Assembly: GCA_025765615.1 (NCBI GenBank)
Contig: JAIVFJ010000182.1
Location: 62,001-126,000 of the forward strand
Reading direction: 5' to 3'
Length of the DNA: 64,000 nt
Source: Zopfochytrium polystomum
Lineage: Eukaryota > Chytridiomycota > Chytridiomycetes > Chytridiales > Chytridiaceae
Part shown: positions 8,991 through 19,274 of the stretch, piece by piece
How positions within the stretch are numbered: the first letter of the stretch is position 1
How the letters are laid out: the number at the start of each line of letters is the position of its first letter
Position numbers and translations under genes: made by a program
Notes under the pieces: model-generated
The model's database searches: none
Told to the model about the DNA's origin: nothing
What the model saw: the letters and a program-made list of their open reading frames with translations, nothing else

Positions 8991-10228
8991 TGATAATCAT
9001 GGCTGTTGTGGCGGTCACGGTCACGGTCACGTCCAGATTGAAGGCGAAGAGCGAGAGTCGTTTGCCAGAATGCAAGACGGTTGGCAACATCCTGGGGTGT
9101 GATGGCCTCATCAAGATACATTCGTGCAGGACCAGCAGCTGTCGGAATATGATCGCCGCTAATCTGAGCGCGTAGGAGCTCGTTGGTGCATGAACTAACA
9201 AGCTGAATTTTCAGTGCACGATCCTCAAATGGCGTTTTGAGGTGTTTGTTCAACAGTTGGAGGTGGGTGAGCGCTGTTGTTGGGGAGCTGACCACGTTTT
9301 CAGACCACTTAAAGTTGAGCCAGGTCTGGAGGATCTTGTCCTCCGTGTTGGCACCAAAGAAGAAAGAGTCAAACTTGGCCAGGAATACAGGCCATGTGAG
9401 CTGCTGACCAGAAGGGAGGGAGTTGAAGAAGTTCAACCCCTCCTGAGTCTCAAAGTTCTTGGATGAAAAGTTCTCCAAGAAGAAGGAACCATCATCCAGG
9501 TAAACAGGTCCACGATCACCAACTGTTTCAGCAACAAGATTAGTGTAGGCCTTAATCAGCGCCATCCGAAAGCTGAGAATCTCAGGGATGTTGTTCTGTG
9601 GATGCGAAGCCTTGAGCGGAGGGATGGCATTTGCATGGCGAAATGCCTTCACTTCGTCAGTCGCAAAACGAGGGTTACGGCCAGTCGTTGGAAGCTCATC
9701 GTCAGGAATGGCAGAGGTTTCTCTTCGAGAGGGCCGTCGGGAGTCGCGAGAAGAACGGTTGGCCAAACGCACAGGTGCAACTGGAGCAGGAGTCCAAGAC
9801 GTTTGAGCAAAGCTTGTCCCAGTGGGCGGAGCACTCTGCAGAGGAGCGAACAGGCCAGTGGGAGGAGTCAATCCGCGGGGAGGCCCAACGGAGTTGCTAG
9901 AGGGAGCACCTCTAGCTGGAACCGACTGACTCGGTAAGACCGTACTAGCCGAAGCAGACGGTAGCGGCGGGGCAGATGTGAATCTGCGGCGCGGCGTAAC
10001 AAAGACAAACCGGTTGGTGGGGGAGGTAATACCACCAGGTGCGAGCAGGATATCCATCGTCCATGGAAGCTGTTCCACAGAGTTGTCCGAACGAGGGGGA
10101 AGACGGGCACGCTGGAGTATAAGAGCTTCCCCAGGTGAATGAGGGGGAAATACACTATTGTTGACAACAAACAGGCCATTCAGGAAGTCGAAGTCCAGAG
10201 CAGGCCAGGTCCAGTCGAAAATACGCAT
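8987..10228 (-). CDS. Gag-like (capsid region) ORF
   Basis: 413 codons. The first half is Pro/Ser-rich and disordered. The second half is compositionally ordered, with TWPVFLAKFDSFFFGANTED and THLQLLNKHLKTPFEDRAL, matching the helical capsid region of retrotransposon Gag in placement before the zinc knuckle. The reading continues upstream in another frame, so the start at 10228 is not a real initiator. Confidence 0.6.
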   Translation of the reverse strand: MRIFDWTWPALDFDFLNGLFVVNNSVFPPHSPGEALILQRARLPPRSDNSVEQLPWTMDILLAPGGITSPTNRFVFVTPRRRFTSAPPLPSASASTVLPSQSVPARGAPSSNSVGPPRGLTPPTGLFAPLQSAPPTGTSFAQTSWTPAPVAPVRLANRSSRDSRRPSRRETSAIPDDELPTTGRNPRFATDEVKAFRHANAIPPLKASHPQNNIPEILSFRMALIKAYTNLVAETVGDRGPVYLDDGSFFLENFSSKNFETQEGLNFFNSLPSGQQLTWPVFLAKFDSFFFGANTEDKILQTWLNFKWSENVVSSPTTALTHLQLLNKHLKTPFEDRALKIQLVSSCTNELLRAQISGDHIPTAAGPARMYLDEAITPQDVANRLAFWQTTLALRLQSGRDRDRDRHNSHDYQ

Positions 10229-11496
10229 AAGGCTGCAGGAACAGAGCGCCTTGTGTACTCAGGATGAATTCGCAAAGCAATGTGGACAGAGGTAGGCCAG
10301 GCAACATCCAATGCAAGGCTGTGTCGGCGAATCTCTCGACCTTGAGAATGCAAAGTGAGGTTGGGAGCCTGATTATAGTCCATCGTTAAATGCCGAAGGA
10401 TAGAGGCAGCCCAGAAAGGAGTCCAAGGAGGGAAGGTACCGCCAAGGTCAGTGTTGTACCATCGCAGAAGAGTGTGATAGGGCAACGAATCAAGCTCGAC
10501 AGTCAAAGCAGTTAGAAGCCATTTCATCATCTGGGTTAATCTCCACCAGAGCGAGGAATCCTTGTCCAGTAGCCTCAGGATCAAGTGAGTGCTGGTGTGA
10601 AAACAAAGAGATGTGTACCCAGCTGGAAGAAACCAAAGGGCGGTATGCCAGAAGGATCTCCAAATGGGTCGTCACGGTAAGGGTCGCCACCATCAGGGGG
10701 GCGACGACCGTCGTTGGGCTTGCCAGCGTCAGCAGGAGCACCAGAGCCAGAACCAGCAGGAGGAGCAGGTGGAGCAGGCCCTTTGCCTTTGCGGTTGTCA
10801 GAGGGAGGTTCCTTCTTTAGCGTCAGGTGACTACTCTCCACAGCTGAGTTATCTTCACTGTCGGAGTTCGTCAGGTTGAGCAGGGTCCCACTCGAGAAGA
10901 TTATCAACGTAGGACACTGTTGGTGCCAGGAGAGAGGACGATCGTCAGACCGGGAAGGCGAAATCTTAGTCTCTGCCATGAGGGTAGACAGAGGGTGAGG
11001 TTCGTCAGACTTGAGTTCCTCAGGCTCGGTTGTGCGCATTGCAGCAAGGATGGAGACTGGGATACCAGAAGGATTCTTCTTGGTGGGTGCTTCAAGTCCA
11101 GGCAGCAAGGCCGACGGAGCATAGCCTGAGCGGGCAGGGGTCGAACGAAAGTTGTGCGTGCTGCGGCCCATAACAGAAGCACCAGCAGGAGCAACTTGTT
11201 GCACGGACTCAGGTGAGGACCGAAGGGTCTCCGCGAAAACGATTGGTGGCAGCCGTACTCGTACTGAAAGGCCCACCAGCGACAACAGAGGGGCCAGGGC
11301 GTGAAGCCTGGGCAGCAGCCATCTTTGCTCCAGCTGCAGCAGAGATGTCAATGGGGGCACGAGGGGCAACCTTGGGCGGGTCAGGCCGTGTAACAGTCGA
11401 GACTTTGGAGCGCAGGAAGCCATGACCTGTCGAGGCATCAGTTGAGGCCGCAGTCGGGTTTGAAGGCGGAGTCGGGGACGAGGAGGACATCGTTGG
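10180..11496 (-). pseudogene. Gag N-terminal region, broken over several frames
   Basis: A likely start (MSSSSPTPPSNPTAAS) is at about 11496. Coding character then passes between frames near 11213, 10590, 10490 and 10230, giving ESS-rich, KKEPPSDNRKGKGPAPP and PPDGGDPYRDDPFGD segments typical of disordered Gag linkers. At least three frame changes are needed, so this part is decayed rather than using programmed shifts. Confidence 0.5.
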
Positions 11497-11613
11497 GTTT
11501 TTCAAAAGCAAGTTTTGTGAAGATGCTTTCAAAAATATTTTACTCTTTATGTTGTAATAAATAGAGATATGTTTTGCGTATTTTTCCATTATTTTTACGC
11601 AATATTTCACCAA

Positions 11614-12258
11614 ATACGCTCATATCAAGAAGCTCATAGTGAGGGTCAGACAATTGCAATTGCCTGATTTTGTTGTTTCAAACCCCGCCCCTAACAGGAG
11701 AGACAGGGAGAGACATGGAACACGAGAGAGACACCAGAGTGTGATCAAAGTGGCACCTTGTGAGTAATGGAAACAATCCAAACTCGTGGGGCAGACACTA
11801 TTTTGTCAGGAGATGGGTGTGTAGAGGGGGAATTCCGTTGGGCGGAACTCTGCGGGGTGTGGGAGGTGAAAGGTAATGAAATTATGCCAAACACCTATAG
11901 ACACCACCACAGAATTCCGTTGTTTCTGCGGAATTCGCTGAGCGGACTTTTGAGCACAGCATAAATAGAACATTAGTGGAACCCAACAGGATGGCGAGGG
12001 ACAATGGCAATAAATTATGCCTGAGCACTGAAAGACACCATCACGGAATTCCGCTATTTTTCGCAGTGTATAATACTTCCCTAATCGGAAGGTGACAATT
12101 GCGAATATATTGATAATCTAAGTCAATGGGAAAACGCGGAAAACGCACTGAGTGCAGCTTCTAAAATACGAATCATAACACGTAAGGATATTGTAACAAA
12201 ATGAGTAAGGATACAATAAAAGTGTGATTAAAATATAAAACACAGTTGCGCGCGGCAG
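11614..12258. other. AT-rich leader or spacer with diverged direct repeats
   Basis: Non-coding. Two diverged direct repeats of about 55 bp start near 11880 and 12012, both carrying AATTATGCC-type and GAATTCCG blocks. This could be an internal promoter or leader, or a spacer between two elements. Confidence 0.4.
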
Positions 12259-13919
12259 TCAAGCGGCAGGCAAGTCGCGGGAGAATTCTTCTTCAAAGTA
12301 TTGAAGGAGATCTCGGGACGTAGTGGACTCAGCGTCATTAGAATCAACGGAGGGGTCGGAGTCATCATCTGATGTGGCAGTGAGGTTGACAGCGGCGGAA
12401 TCTGGGGACTCTGGTGGGGGGAGAGCCTGATCTTCTGCTTGGTCACCGTCAGGGGTCGCAGCCATGGTGTGGGCAGGTGTGGCAGCAGGAGTGAGAGCAG
12501 CTGCAAGTGCAGATACTTCAGATGTTGTAACCTTCTTCTCAGGCAAGTTGGACAACAGAGCGAGGGACGCAGCAGCATCAGCAGTCGACGGGGTAGGCGG
12601 AGCATGATATGGTGTGCGCCCGATTGCAGCAACAAACATGGAGAAGGCCTCAAGAGAGAGGCTATCGATGAAGGCAGCGGCAGGGTTGAATGATGCAGGT
12701 GGAACGGCAGGCGCAGCGGGAATCGTCACTGCATTAACAGTGACGACAGAAGATCCAGCAGCTTGTGCAGTGGCATTCTGCGCAGCAGGGTGGGCAGCAT
12801 CAGCAGTGGTGTCAGCAGTCGCATCAGCAGGTCGGGCAGCCCTGACAGTGGTGGCGGAATTGGCCTCATTGTCGACGTCCATGGTGTCGACTGTCACTTC
12901 ACGCTTCCGTCCCTTGCGTCCTCCGGCACCACGAGGGGTAGTACGCTGGGTGCGAGGGGGGAAATGGCGAGTGGGTCGGGGAGCGACATGATTGATAAGG
13001 CGGTCGATAATCTCATCGCGGTGTCCCAGTGTGTCCATCGAAGCGATGAGCGTAGCATGTTGGCGAACATCTTGATTGATGCGGTTGTAATTATACAACC
13101 ACTTGTTGGCAAAATTCCGACCGATCGGTCTACCATTAACATCGCGAGCTGAGGATAGATCCCGCTGCGTGAGCATTCGGGGGAAGTGGGCTAGCGATGC
13201 ATTGACTCCGCGGACCGTCGAGAGTTCAATTGGAGCACGTCGTTGAGAACCAGAGGTGCTCCCATCGTTGCTTGCAGTAACTGAGGGTGCACGAGAGGGC
13301 GTCTGCAAGGGCGCTTGGTTGGATCCAGCGTGTGAAACAGGCTTGAGGGGCCGATCGGGAGGCACGGGACCCAGCACGAGAAGTCGAAGAAGAGCCGGCA
13401 TCAGATGCCGTGCGGGATGCAGGCCTTGATGTGGTTCCAGAACCAGCTTGTGAGTTCGAGAGACCATGAGATAATCGTGCAGAGGTACGAATAGTTTGGG
13501 CCGTCGCAGCATCAGCAGTCGGGACCCATGCAGGGACCTGGACCTTGGGGCGGCGGCGGAAGGGCGTCGACGGAGTCGGCGCCAGCAGATCCAGCAGCAT
13601 TCCATCCTTGGGCAGGTCTAGGCAGGGGTGGAAACTCCTGGGTGTAGTTGTGGTAGCTGAGCGTAGATCGTGGACGAGGTTGGGGATCACGACCTCGATC
13701 ACGGCTGTAAGGCGAAGTAGGTCACTACGACATCGCAAAGTGAGATTAAGCATACCGATGGGGTGGCGTGTACCGTCCAGGTCCTCGCTGTTGAGCGACG
13801 GGGCGATCAGGTCCAGCAGCGACTTGCTGGGACTGGTTACCATGGGAGCTGTTGGCCGCAGCAGCGGCAGCGGTGGCAGCAGCGGCACGATCGCGGGTGT
13901 TGACGACGGCGTCAGGCAT
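12259..13919 (-). pseudogene. Ala/Thr/Pro-rich ORF, gag-like, fractured
   Basis: A start ATG at 13919 (MPDAVVNTRDRAAAAT) opens a frame that must shift at least twice to reach the longest open segment, which ends at 12259. The only ordered-looking stretch is RNFANKWLYNYNRINQDV and the following 40 residues. The acidic C-terminus ends EEEFSRDLPAA. I recognise no catalytic motif. Codon use resembles the downstream retroelement, so it may be that element's first ORF or the Gag of a second one. Confidence 0.4.
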
Positions 13920-14390
13920 CTTTGTGAAAAGGAAAAGATTTGTTTTCTTTCTTTCTTTTTCTTTTAAGAAAAGGAAACAAATAAAGAAAATATTTTCCTT
14001 TATTCAGAAGCGGAAATATTCCGGAACGGGGCAGGAATCGAACCTGCTCCATCCGAGTGTTTGGTCCGTGCATTAACCAACTGCACAACACAACCATTTG
14101 TGAGTACTTCCTTGAAGATCGGAGGTTCGGAGTTCGAACCTTTATTGAGCTGTGTAAAAAACACAAGTTCTTTCTGACTGTATTCATCATGTTGGAATCC
14201 GCAGGGTGGATCGAACCTGAGGTCCGATACCGACAGAGCGCAGTGCGGAACTCCGTTTCAAAGCCACTGAGCAAGAAAGGCTTTTGAAGTTATGCCATAC
14301 AAGACGAAATTGTGGCACCTATGAGGCAGTTCAAAAAGAAAAAGAGCCACCCACTTTATGAGACTCCTTGTTCTCAATAAAGTTAGGAAG
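13920..14390. other. AT-rich flank with tRNA-like fragments
   Basis: On the minus strand three B-box-like motifs occur: AGGTTCGATTCC near 14035, AGGTTCGAACTCC near 14130 and AGGTTCGATCC near 14210. Only the first has a convincing T-arm (GCAGG/CCTGC). Acceptor stems do not pair, so these are tRNA-derived scraps, not genes. A CTTT-rich tract lies at 13935-14005. Confidence 0.35.
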
Positions 14391-15900
14391 CCCCCCCCCT
14401 GTGAGACTGTGCTCTCTAACTCCTCACCTAGGGCTATAGGTGGAAACTAGAAGCATGGACCTAAATACCAATCCTGACTAATGAAAAGGGGCAAAAGGAG
14501 GGTGTCTAGGGGCACTAGACAGGAAAGTGTATTTGGAGTCTTAAAAAGCCCAAGAAAAACACAAATAAATCTCTAACACAAAAGAGGGGTTTCTCACACC
14601 AAAGCATGAAACAGACACAATCACAAAAGAAAGCATAATCCTCTGGTGCAAGACACAGAAGGGTTTCATCTGGGGCACAAGGCCAAAGCCAAGTTAGACC
14701 AGAGACAGAACCGACTTGATCGGTAAGACCGACTGAATCGGTAAGGGGAGTGACAAGCCACTACAACCCATCAAAAGAAACAACAAAAGAAATAAACAAC
14801 AAGTCAAACCCTGAGTTGGAGGGGGTTGGAGAGACAAAGGGCAGACACAAGGAACAGTTAGTGTGCAGAGGTGCCTGTTGAACCAAATCAGAACTGTTTT
14901 CCACTTAACAGAACCAGACACAACTTGTCTCACTCCAAGGAGAGTGTTCCAACTCAATCCAAGGAAGAGGGTGCAACCAGGGTGGGAGACAGTGGGACTC
15001 TTCTTGCTCCATCCTACCAGGAGACAGACCTCTGCCTCACCAGGCCAGAGAGAATAACCTGTCTTAGAAGCAAGGAAGGTCAATACCCACTCCCACACAC
15101 AAGGAAGACACCAAAGACAACCACAGGTATTAGCATGAAAGGAAGAGGGTCTGAACCCAGTGAACCAGGCCCACCAAAGGCCAAAGGAACCATCACCAGG
15201 GATAGGGAGGAATACCAGAGAGACCATACCACCACATAATACCTGACCAGCCAACTCATTCATATCACCTTGAGAGACCTGGATTTGAAGTGATGTATTG
15301 ACAGGAACCGGCGAGGCACTACCACAGTTTTACCCTCCCACCGTCCATCATCAAGTAGCTCCTACCCCAGACCAGCCTAAACAGTATGTGCAGAATGGTG
15401 AGGTGCACTGGGACTTGAACCCAGCACACTGCCATAAATGGCCAAGAGAACCAATTCTCCTGTCACACACCAGGGGACTGCCACCCCCAGCTCATACACA
15501 CAGTCAGAGAAGGAATAAGGGCAGGCAAGAAGACTTCAGGTACAGGTTCTAAGGGGCAACAAGAATGGGGGGTGGGCTGCTTAAATAGGAGAGGGTTGGA
15601 ATCAGCAGGGTGAAGGAAGAAGGAAGGGAAAAGAAGGGGAAAACATATACAAAAGAACAAAACAATAAATAAAACAACAAAGAAGAGAGAGGAGGAGTGA
15701 GTCACCAAACAATGGGGCTGAGCCATCAAACAAGGAAGACAGCTCAGAAAATCATGGAGCATTTCTTGGCATCAGCTGCCAAGAAAGATGGAGGAGATGG
15801 AGAGAGCTGGTTGGTGCAAAGAGGAAGACAGTCACTCACAGCCACAAAAGAAAAGAGAGACACACACAGAGACAATAAACAAACAAATAAATAAAAGATA
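14391..15900 (+). repeat. Dispersed repeat R1, long copy 1
   Basis: It is collinear with 23925-25370. Both start TGTGAGACTGTGCTCTCTAA and share the 'acagtgggactcttcttgct' region and a tail rich in AAACAAACAAATAAATAAA. It contains no long ORF. A T-arm-like hairpin (CTGGG-TTCAAGT-CCCAG on the minus strand, about 15410-15430) suggests a tRNA-derived module. The class is undetermined: a non-autonomous retroelement is most likely. Confidence 0.65.
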
Positions 15901-16114
15901 AAACAGTAAAAACAGGAAAAACAGGATAAACTACTAATTGAAAAAATAAGTAAAAATCATCAATGAAGAAAGGAGAAAAAACCCTATGATCTCATACCCT
16001 TTCATGAGGCCTTTCATCATGGTAGCTTATGTAGCAGCTCTGTGTTAGCTCTGTGTACACCTGGACTCTGTACTTCTACCCACTTAAGCACATCATCCTA
16101 ATCCATTTCCAAAA

Positions 16115-16270
16115 GTGAGGGGGCAAGGCTTAGTCATTGTGCAGAACTTAGCATTTCTGCATCATTCAGTCAGTGACTGCCAGCATGTCTCGAACTTAGC
16201 ACCTTTCCCATTGAAGGGAGCGCTCTACACCACTGAGCTAGAGGGCCTCTGGCCAGTAGTGCAGAGCAGC
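16115..16270 (-). repeat. tRNA-like repeat segment
   Basis: The minus strand reads TAGCTCAGTGGTGTAGAGC (A-box-like D-arm) followed by AAGTTCGAGAC (B-box-like). The anticodon stem is imperfect. A partial relative lies at about 25575-25610, each downstream of an R1 copy. It resembles the head of a SINE. Confidence 0.4.
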
Positions 16271-16554
16271 CTGAGCCATTCGGCCTGCAACTTAGTGCGT
16301 AATAATAACATGAATAATATACATGGCCGCGGCTAAGAGACAGTCCAAATCTCAGTGGTTCGGCTTGCAGGGACAATAATAACCCATGAAAATAATAAGA
16401 AATGGGGTCCAGCCGTGTTACGTCACTTTCGTGAAACGTTGTTTGGTCAAGTCAAATTGATAATCCTCACAAGTTATCAGTTAAAAAAGCAGGGTATACT
16501 CTTTTTATTTGAGGTCGCAGGCTCAACAGCCTGTCGTCCTCACACCATCCAATA

Positions 16555-17010
16555 TGAGTTTGGGTGCGCGTCAGGCTTAGCAAATGTGGACCACGACATT
16601 CAGAGACTTGCAGCTGCTGCAGCCAACGTGGACACTTTGCTCAAAAACCATGCTAACGCCATCGACAACCTAAATCAACAAGTCACCACACTGGAGCCAC
16701 TCACTGCAAAATTGGACAGCTGCCTCACTGCAGTGGACACGACCACCCAGCTGCTCAGCTCCTGCCTCTGAACAATTGAAGAATGGTTGAAATACAATGA
16801 CCCCATTGACAAAGACTTCGACGACCATTCCTCTGCTGAACCTTCTTCTACTACTCGATCAGCTGTCACCACACACTCAACTCACGCTGCTCTTGCCCTG
16901 GCCAACGACTCCAATTCCTCTTCCACTCCCTCCAACAGAACTATCCCAAAACCTGCCCCAAAACCTGTCCCAAAAACTGCCTCAAAACCCAGGACCACCA
17001 CCTCAACTTG
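16555..17010 (+). pseudogene. Possible LINE ORF1-like remnant
   Basis: One frame encodes a heptad-like helical stretch (ANVDTLLKNHANAIDNLNQQ and on) up to a TGA at about 16770. A Ser/Thr- and Pro/Lys-rich stretch follows. It lies directly before LINE endonuclease remains on the same strand, so it may be the first ORF of the same element. Weakly supported on its own. Confidence 0.35.
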
Positions 17011-17146
17011 ACCAATATCCTTAGTCATTCTTTTGTGAAAGCCCCTTTGCTCTTGATAGATAACACTAGGACCAGCCTGAATGCCATCTTAACTCATCTT
17101 TACTCTTGAAGACAGGTCAGAGGATCTTAAAAGGTGTAGGTAATGT

Positions 17147-17480
17147 GTGCAAACTCCAACATTACACACACACACTGCTGGCTCCTACTCCTCTCGTTTG
17201 GACAGCATCTGGCTCTCACCACCTGCGCTTGACCACATCACTGAAGCTAACATTTCTTCTCCACTTGAAAAGCCCCACCTCACTGACACTTCAGACCACC
17301 TCCCCTTCAACATAATCCTTGCTTCCACACTTTTCCATTCTCCCCTCTGTGCTGGCAGGTCATCAAACCTTTGGAAGATTCAGAGGAGCAACTGGACAAT
17401 TTCACATCAGCTGTCTCACTTGAACTTGCCCTCCTCTCAGCAGCCCTTGCAGCCTTCTCCCCTCCGAGCTTGAGTTCCTC
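17147..17480 (+). pseudogene. LINE endonuclease C-terminus remnant
   Basis: It reads SSRLDSIWLSP, then about 25 residues later TDTSDHLPFNIIL, matching the SRxDyIWxS and SDHxP blocks that close the APE-type endonuclease of non-LTR retrotransposons. The following W-x-I and NW residues fit the endonuclease-RT linker. No RT follows; the frame enters a poly(T) tract near 17506. Confidence 0.5.
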
Positions 17481-17584
17481 TGCTCTCCATCCCTACCCTT
17501 TCATTTTTTTTTTTTTTCCAGTGCCAGAGGGCCAGGTGGGAAGAGAAAGGGTTATAGTCAGAGGGGGTAAAAGCCAGGTTATTG

Positions 17585-17819
17585 TGTAAACAGTCTACTC
17601 TGAGTGAGTGAGTGGAAGGAGTGAATAAAGTGGAGATGCGTGTTTGTGGGTTGTCCTTCTCCCCAACTTGGAGAGAAAGAGAAAAAACTCTGTTATGAAT
17701 AATTGATACATAATTATGATGTGCATGCTTTAATAGTTGCTAGGCAAGCATGACCAGCACACGGTAAAAACCTCTCCTATATTATCTGCTTTAGCTGAGG
17801 AGGAGGAAAACTGTTAACA
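17585..17819 (-). repeat. Partial solo LTR of the copia family
   Basis: Collinear with 28553-28790, including GTGAGTGAGTGGAAGGAG and GCAAGCATGACC, ending at GTTAACAC. The proximal half of the LTR is missing. Confidence 0.7.
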
Positions 17820-17825
17820 CTGGCC

Positions 17826-18092
17826 CCCAACCCATTACATGTATGTACAAGTGCCACAAATAAATAATAGATTAGGTGGGTGTGGGGTACAGCCTGTCAG
17901 GCACCCCATTCCAATGCAGTCAGGCAGTCTCTGTTAGTCACTGACAAAGAAAATATGTTGAGAAAACCTTGGTGCAACAGAAACTGCTAAGACAAAAGTA
18001 GCAAAAGCAGGCCTAATAATAAAGATGGGTCAGCTGCAAATACACATTGATAACGCCTTGAAAACTAAAGAACTGGGAATAACAATAGGGGT
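17826..18092 (+). repeat. Dispersed repeat R3, copy 1
   Basis: It matches 51140-51405 over its whole length, for example ATGTATGTACAAGTGC, GAAAATATGTTGAGAAAACC and CAAATACAC. No coding capacity; about 265 bp. Confidence 0.7.
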
Positions 18093-18181
18093 CCTGATCC
18101 TTGTGGTTTTATGACAGGAATGCTTATTTTTGCAAAAAAAATCCCTAGACTTTACCACTGAGACCTTGGTGTTGTCTCACA

Positions 18182-18240
18182 GGTTCCATGAAGGAATGTT
18201 TTAGAAGGTTTCAGACGCTTTCAGAGGGTGATTCATAACA
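18182..18240 (-). repeat. 5' end fragment of the Ty3 LTR
   Basis: The reverse complement starts TGTTATGAATCACCCTCTG and keeps one damaged heat-shock-like block before breaking off. It shows the LTR family is older than the intact element at 52029. Confidence 0.65.
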
Positions 18241-18242
18241 AA

Positions 18243-18372
18243 GGTGGTGATGGGGCACAGTTCACAAAAGAGGAGTTTTCAAGATTCATTGGTCTTCTCA
18301 TCTGGAATGGTGTCAGCCCATCTGATGACTGGGATGACAAGTGGAGCACTCATCGTCTTCTCAATTGAAATA
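18243..18372 (+). pseudogene. Possible piggyBac-type transposase scrap
   Basis: One frame reads GGDGAQFTKEEFSRFIGLLI then WNGVSPSDDWDDKWS before a stop. The spacing of a TxEE-F-F-G-LI block and a DDxWS-like block is reminiscent of the start of the PGBD/DDE_Tnp_1_7 domain. Only about 42 residues remain, so the assignment is tentative. Confidence 0.3.
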
Positions 18373-19274
18373 CCAGAGAAATTTTGCTGAGTGGCAACCT
18401 GTCAAAAAACGAAAGCACAGGGTATCTTTGTAGTGGATTTTGCATCCATAGTCTATGACCCCACGTATAATTCATTCAAAATTTTTTGTGGCCAGATTTA
18501 TCAAAAAAATTCGAACAAAAAGGAGGATTTTGGAATTCAAAAGTGCCCCCTACACAATGGACCAAATCTTTGTCAAAACTCAATTAAAGGAGCAAACGAC
18601 CATTATTATCAGAGAGCTGCTATCCAAAACAGTGTTTGTTACTAAGTAAGTAGTTGTGTATATTTTTTTTGCATGTGCGGTGCAAATTGCAAAACATCCA
18701 AACGTGTCACATTTCAAAACCCAGTTATCACAGACCTTTTCTTTGTTTTTCCAACTTTTGCTCAACAGAATCATCGCAGAAAAAAAATTGGAGACATAGT
18801 CACTTAAATTTTATTTTGTGTCCAATTTAGGAGTAGTTCGCAAATTTTGAAAGACTTTGGTGCAGTTTTTGCATCAGTCCACTAATACGAGAAAAAGGGT
18901 GCCGCCATCAGCACAGCTACAGTTTTGTTGCAATTACTATTTGTCTAGATTGGGTACAACAAAGTGAACAGGTACCACGTGCTGGTACTAGTTTCATCAC
19001 AAAAGTCGCATCGGTGCAGAAACTAGGTATGGGACAACTTTGAGTTGACCCTTGAAGAGTTACAGCTGCGACAGATTATTACCTGTGCGGACCCAACAGT
19101 GGTCTGTCTGTCTGTCTGCCGCCCGCAACACGGATTCAAAACCAGATCCGATGTGTGGTGTGTGACTTGTCAAGTTGTGCAGAAATCGAAATGATGAAAA
19201 AGCAAACCACAAAACCAAAATAAAACATAAAAAAATAAAACTTAAATATTAAAAAATAAAAAATAATAATAACC
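18373..19274. other. AT-rich spacer upstream of NFS1
   Basis: No recognisable gene. It has a GTCTGTCTGTCTGTCTG tract near 19105-19120 and A-rich DNA immediately before the NFS1 start. The NFS1 promoter presumably lies here, but no clear TATA or initiator can be pinned down. Confidence 0.5.

Larger units (their letters stand above)
3905..11613 (-). mobile_element. Decayed LTR-type retroelement with an endonuclease after RNase H
   Basis: Reading on the minus strand: a gag-like Pro/Ser-rich region, a capsid-like segment, a CCHC zinc knuckle, an unrecognised ~350-residue segment, then pol with retropepsin, reverse transcriptase, RNase H and an ExoIII/APE-type endonuclease. The RT and RNase H are of the Ty3/gypsy or caulimovirid kind. 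No integrase zinc finger or DDE core is seen. The coding chain is broken by several frameshifts and one in-frame TGA, and the 3' end is cut inside the endonuclease. No flanking LTR pair could be identified by eye. A further ORF upstream (12259-13919) may belong to it. Confidence 0.75.

Noticed and set aside
8987..11613. Programmed frameshifting as the cause of the split gag
   Set aside because: At least three frame changes plus the pol stop fit decay better, and no slippery site with structure was seen.
14025..14280. Candidate minus-strand tRNA genes
   Set aside because: B-boxes are present but acceptor and anticodon stems do not pair; listed only as tRNA-like scraps.
18391..18645. 84-codon frame after the piggyBac-like scrap
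   Set aside because: Considered as a transposase continuation, but no transposase motif or frame link was found.
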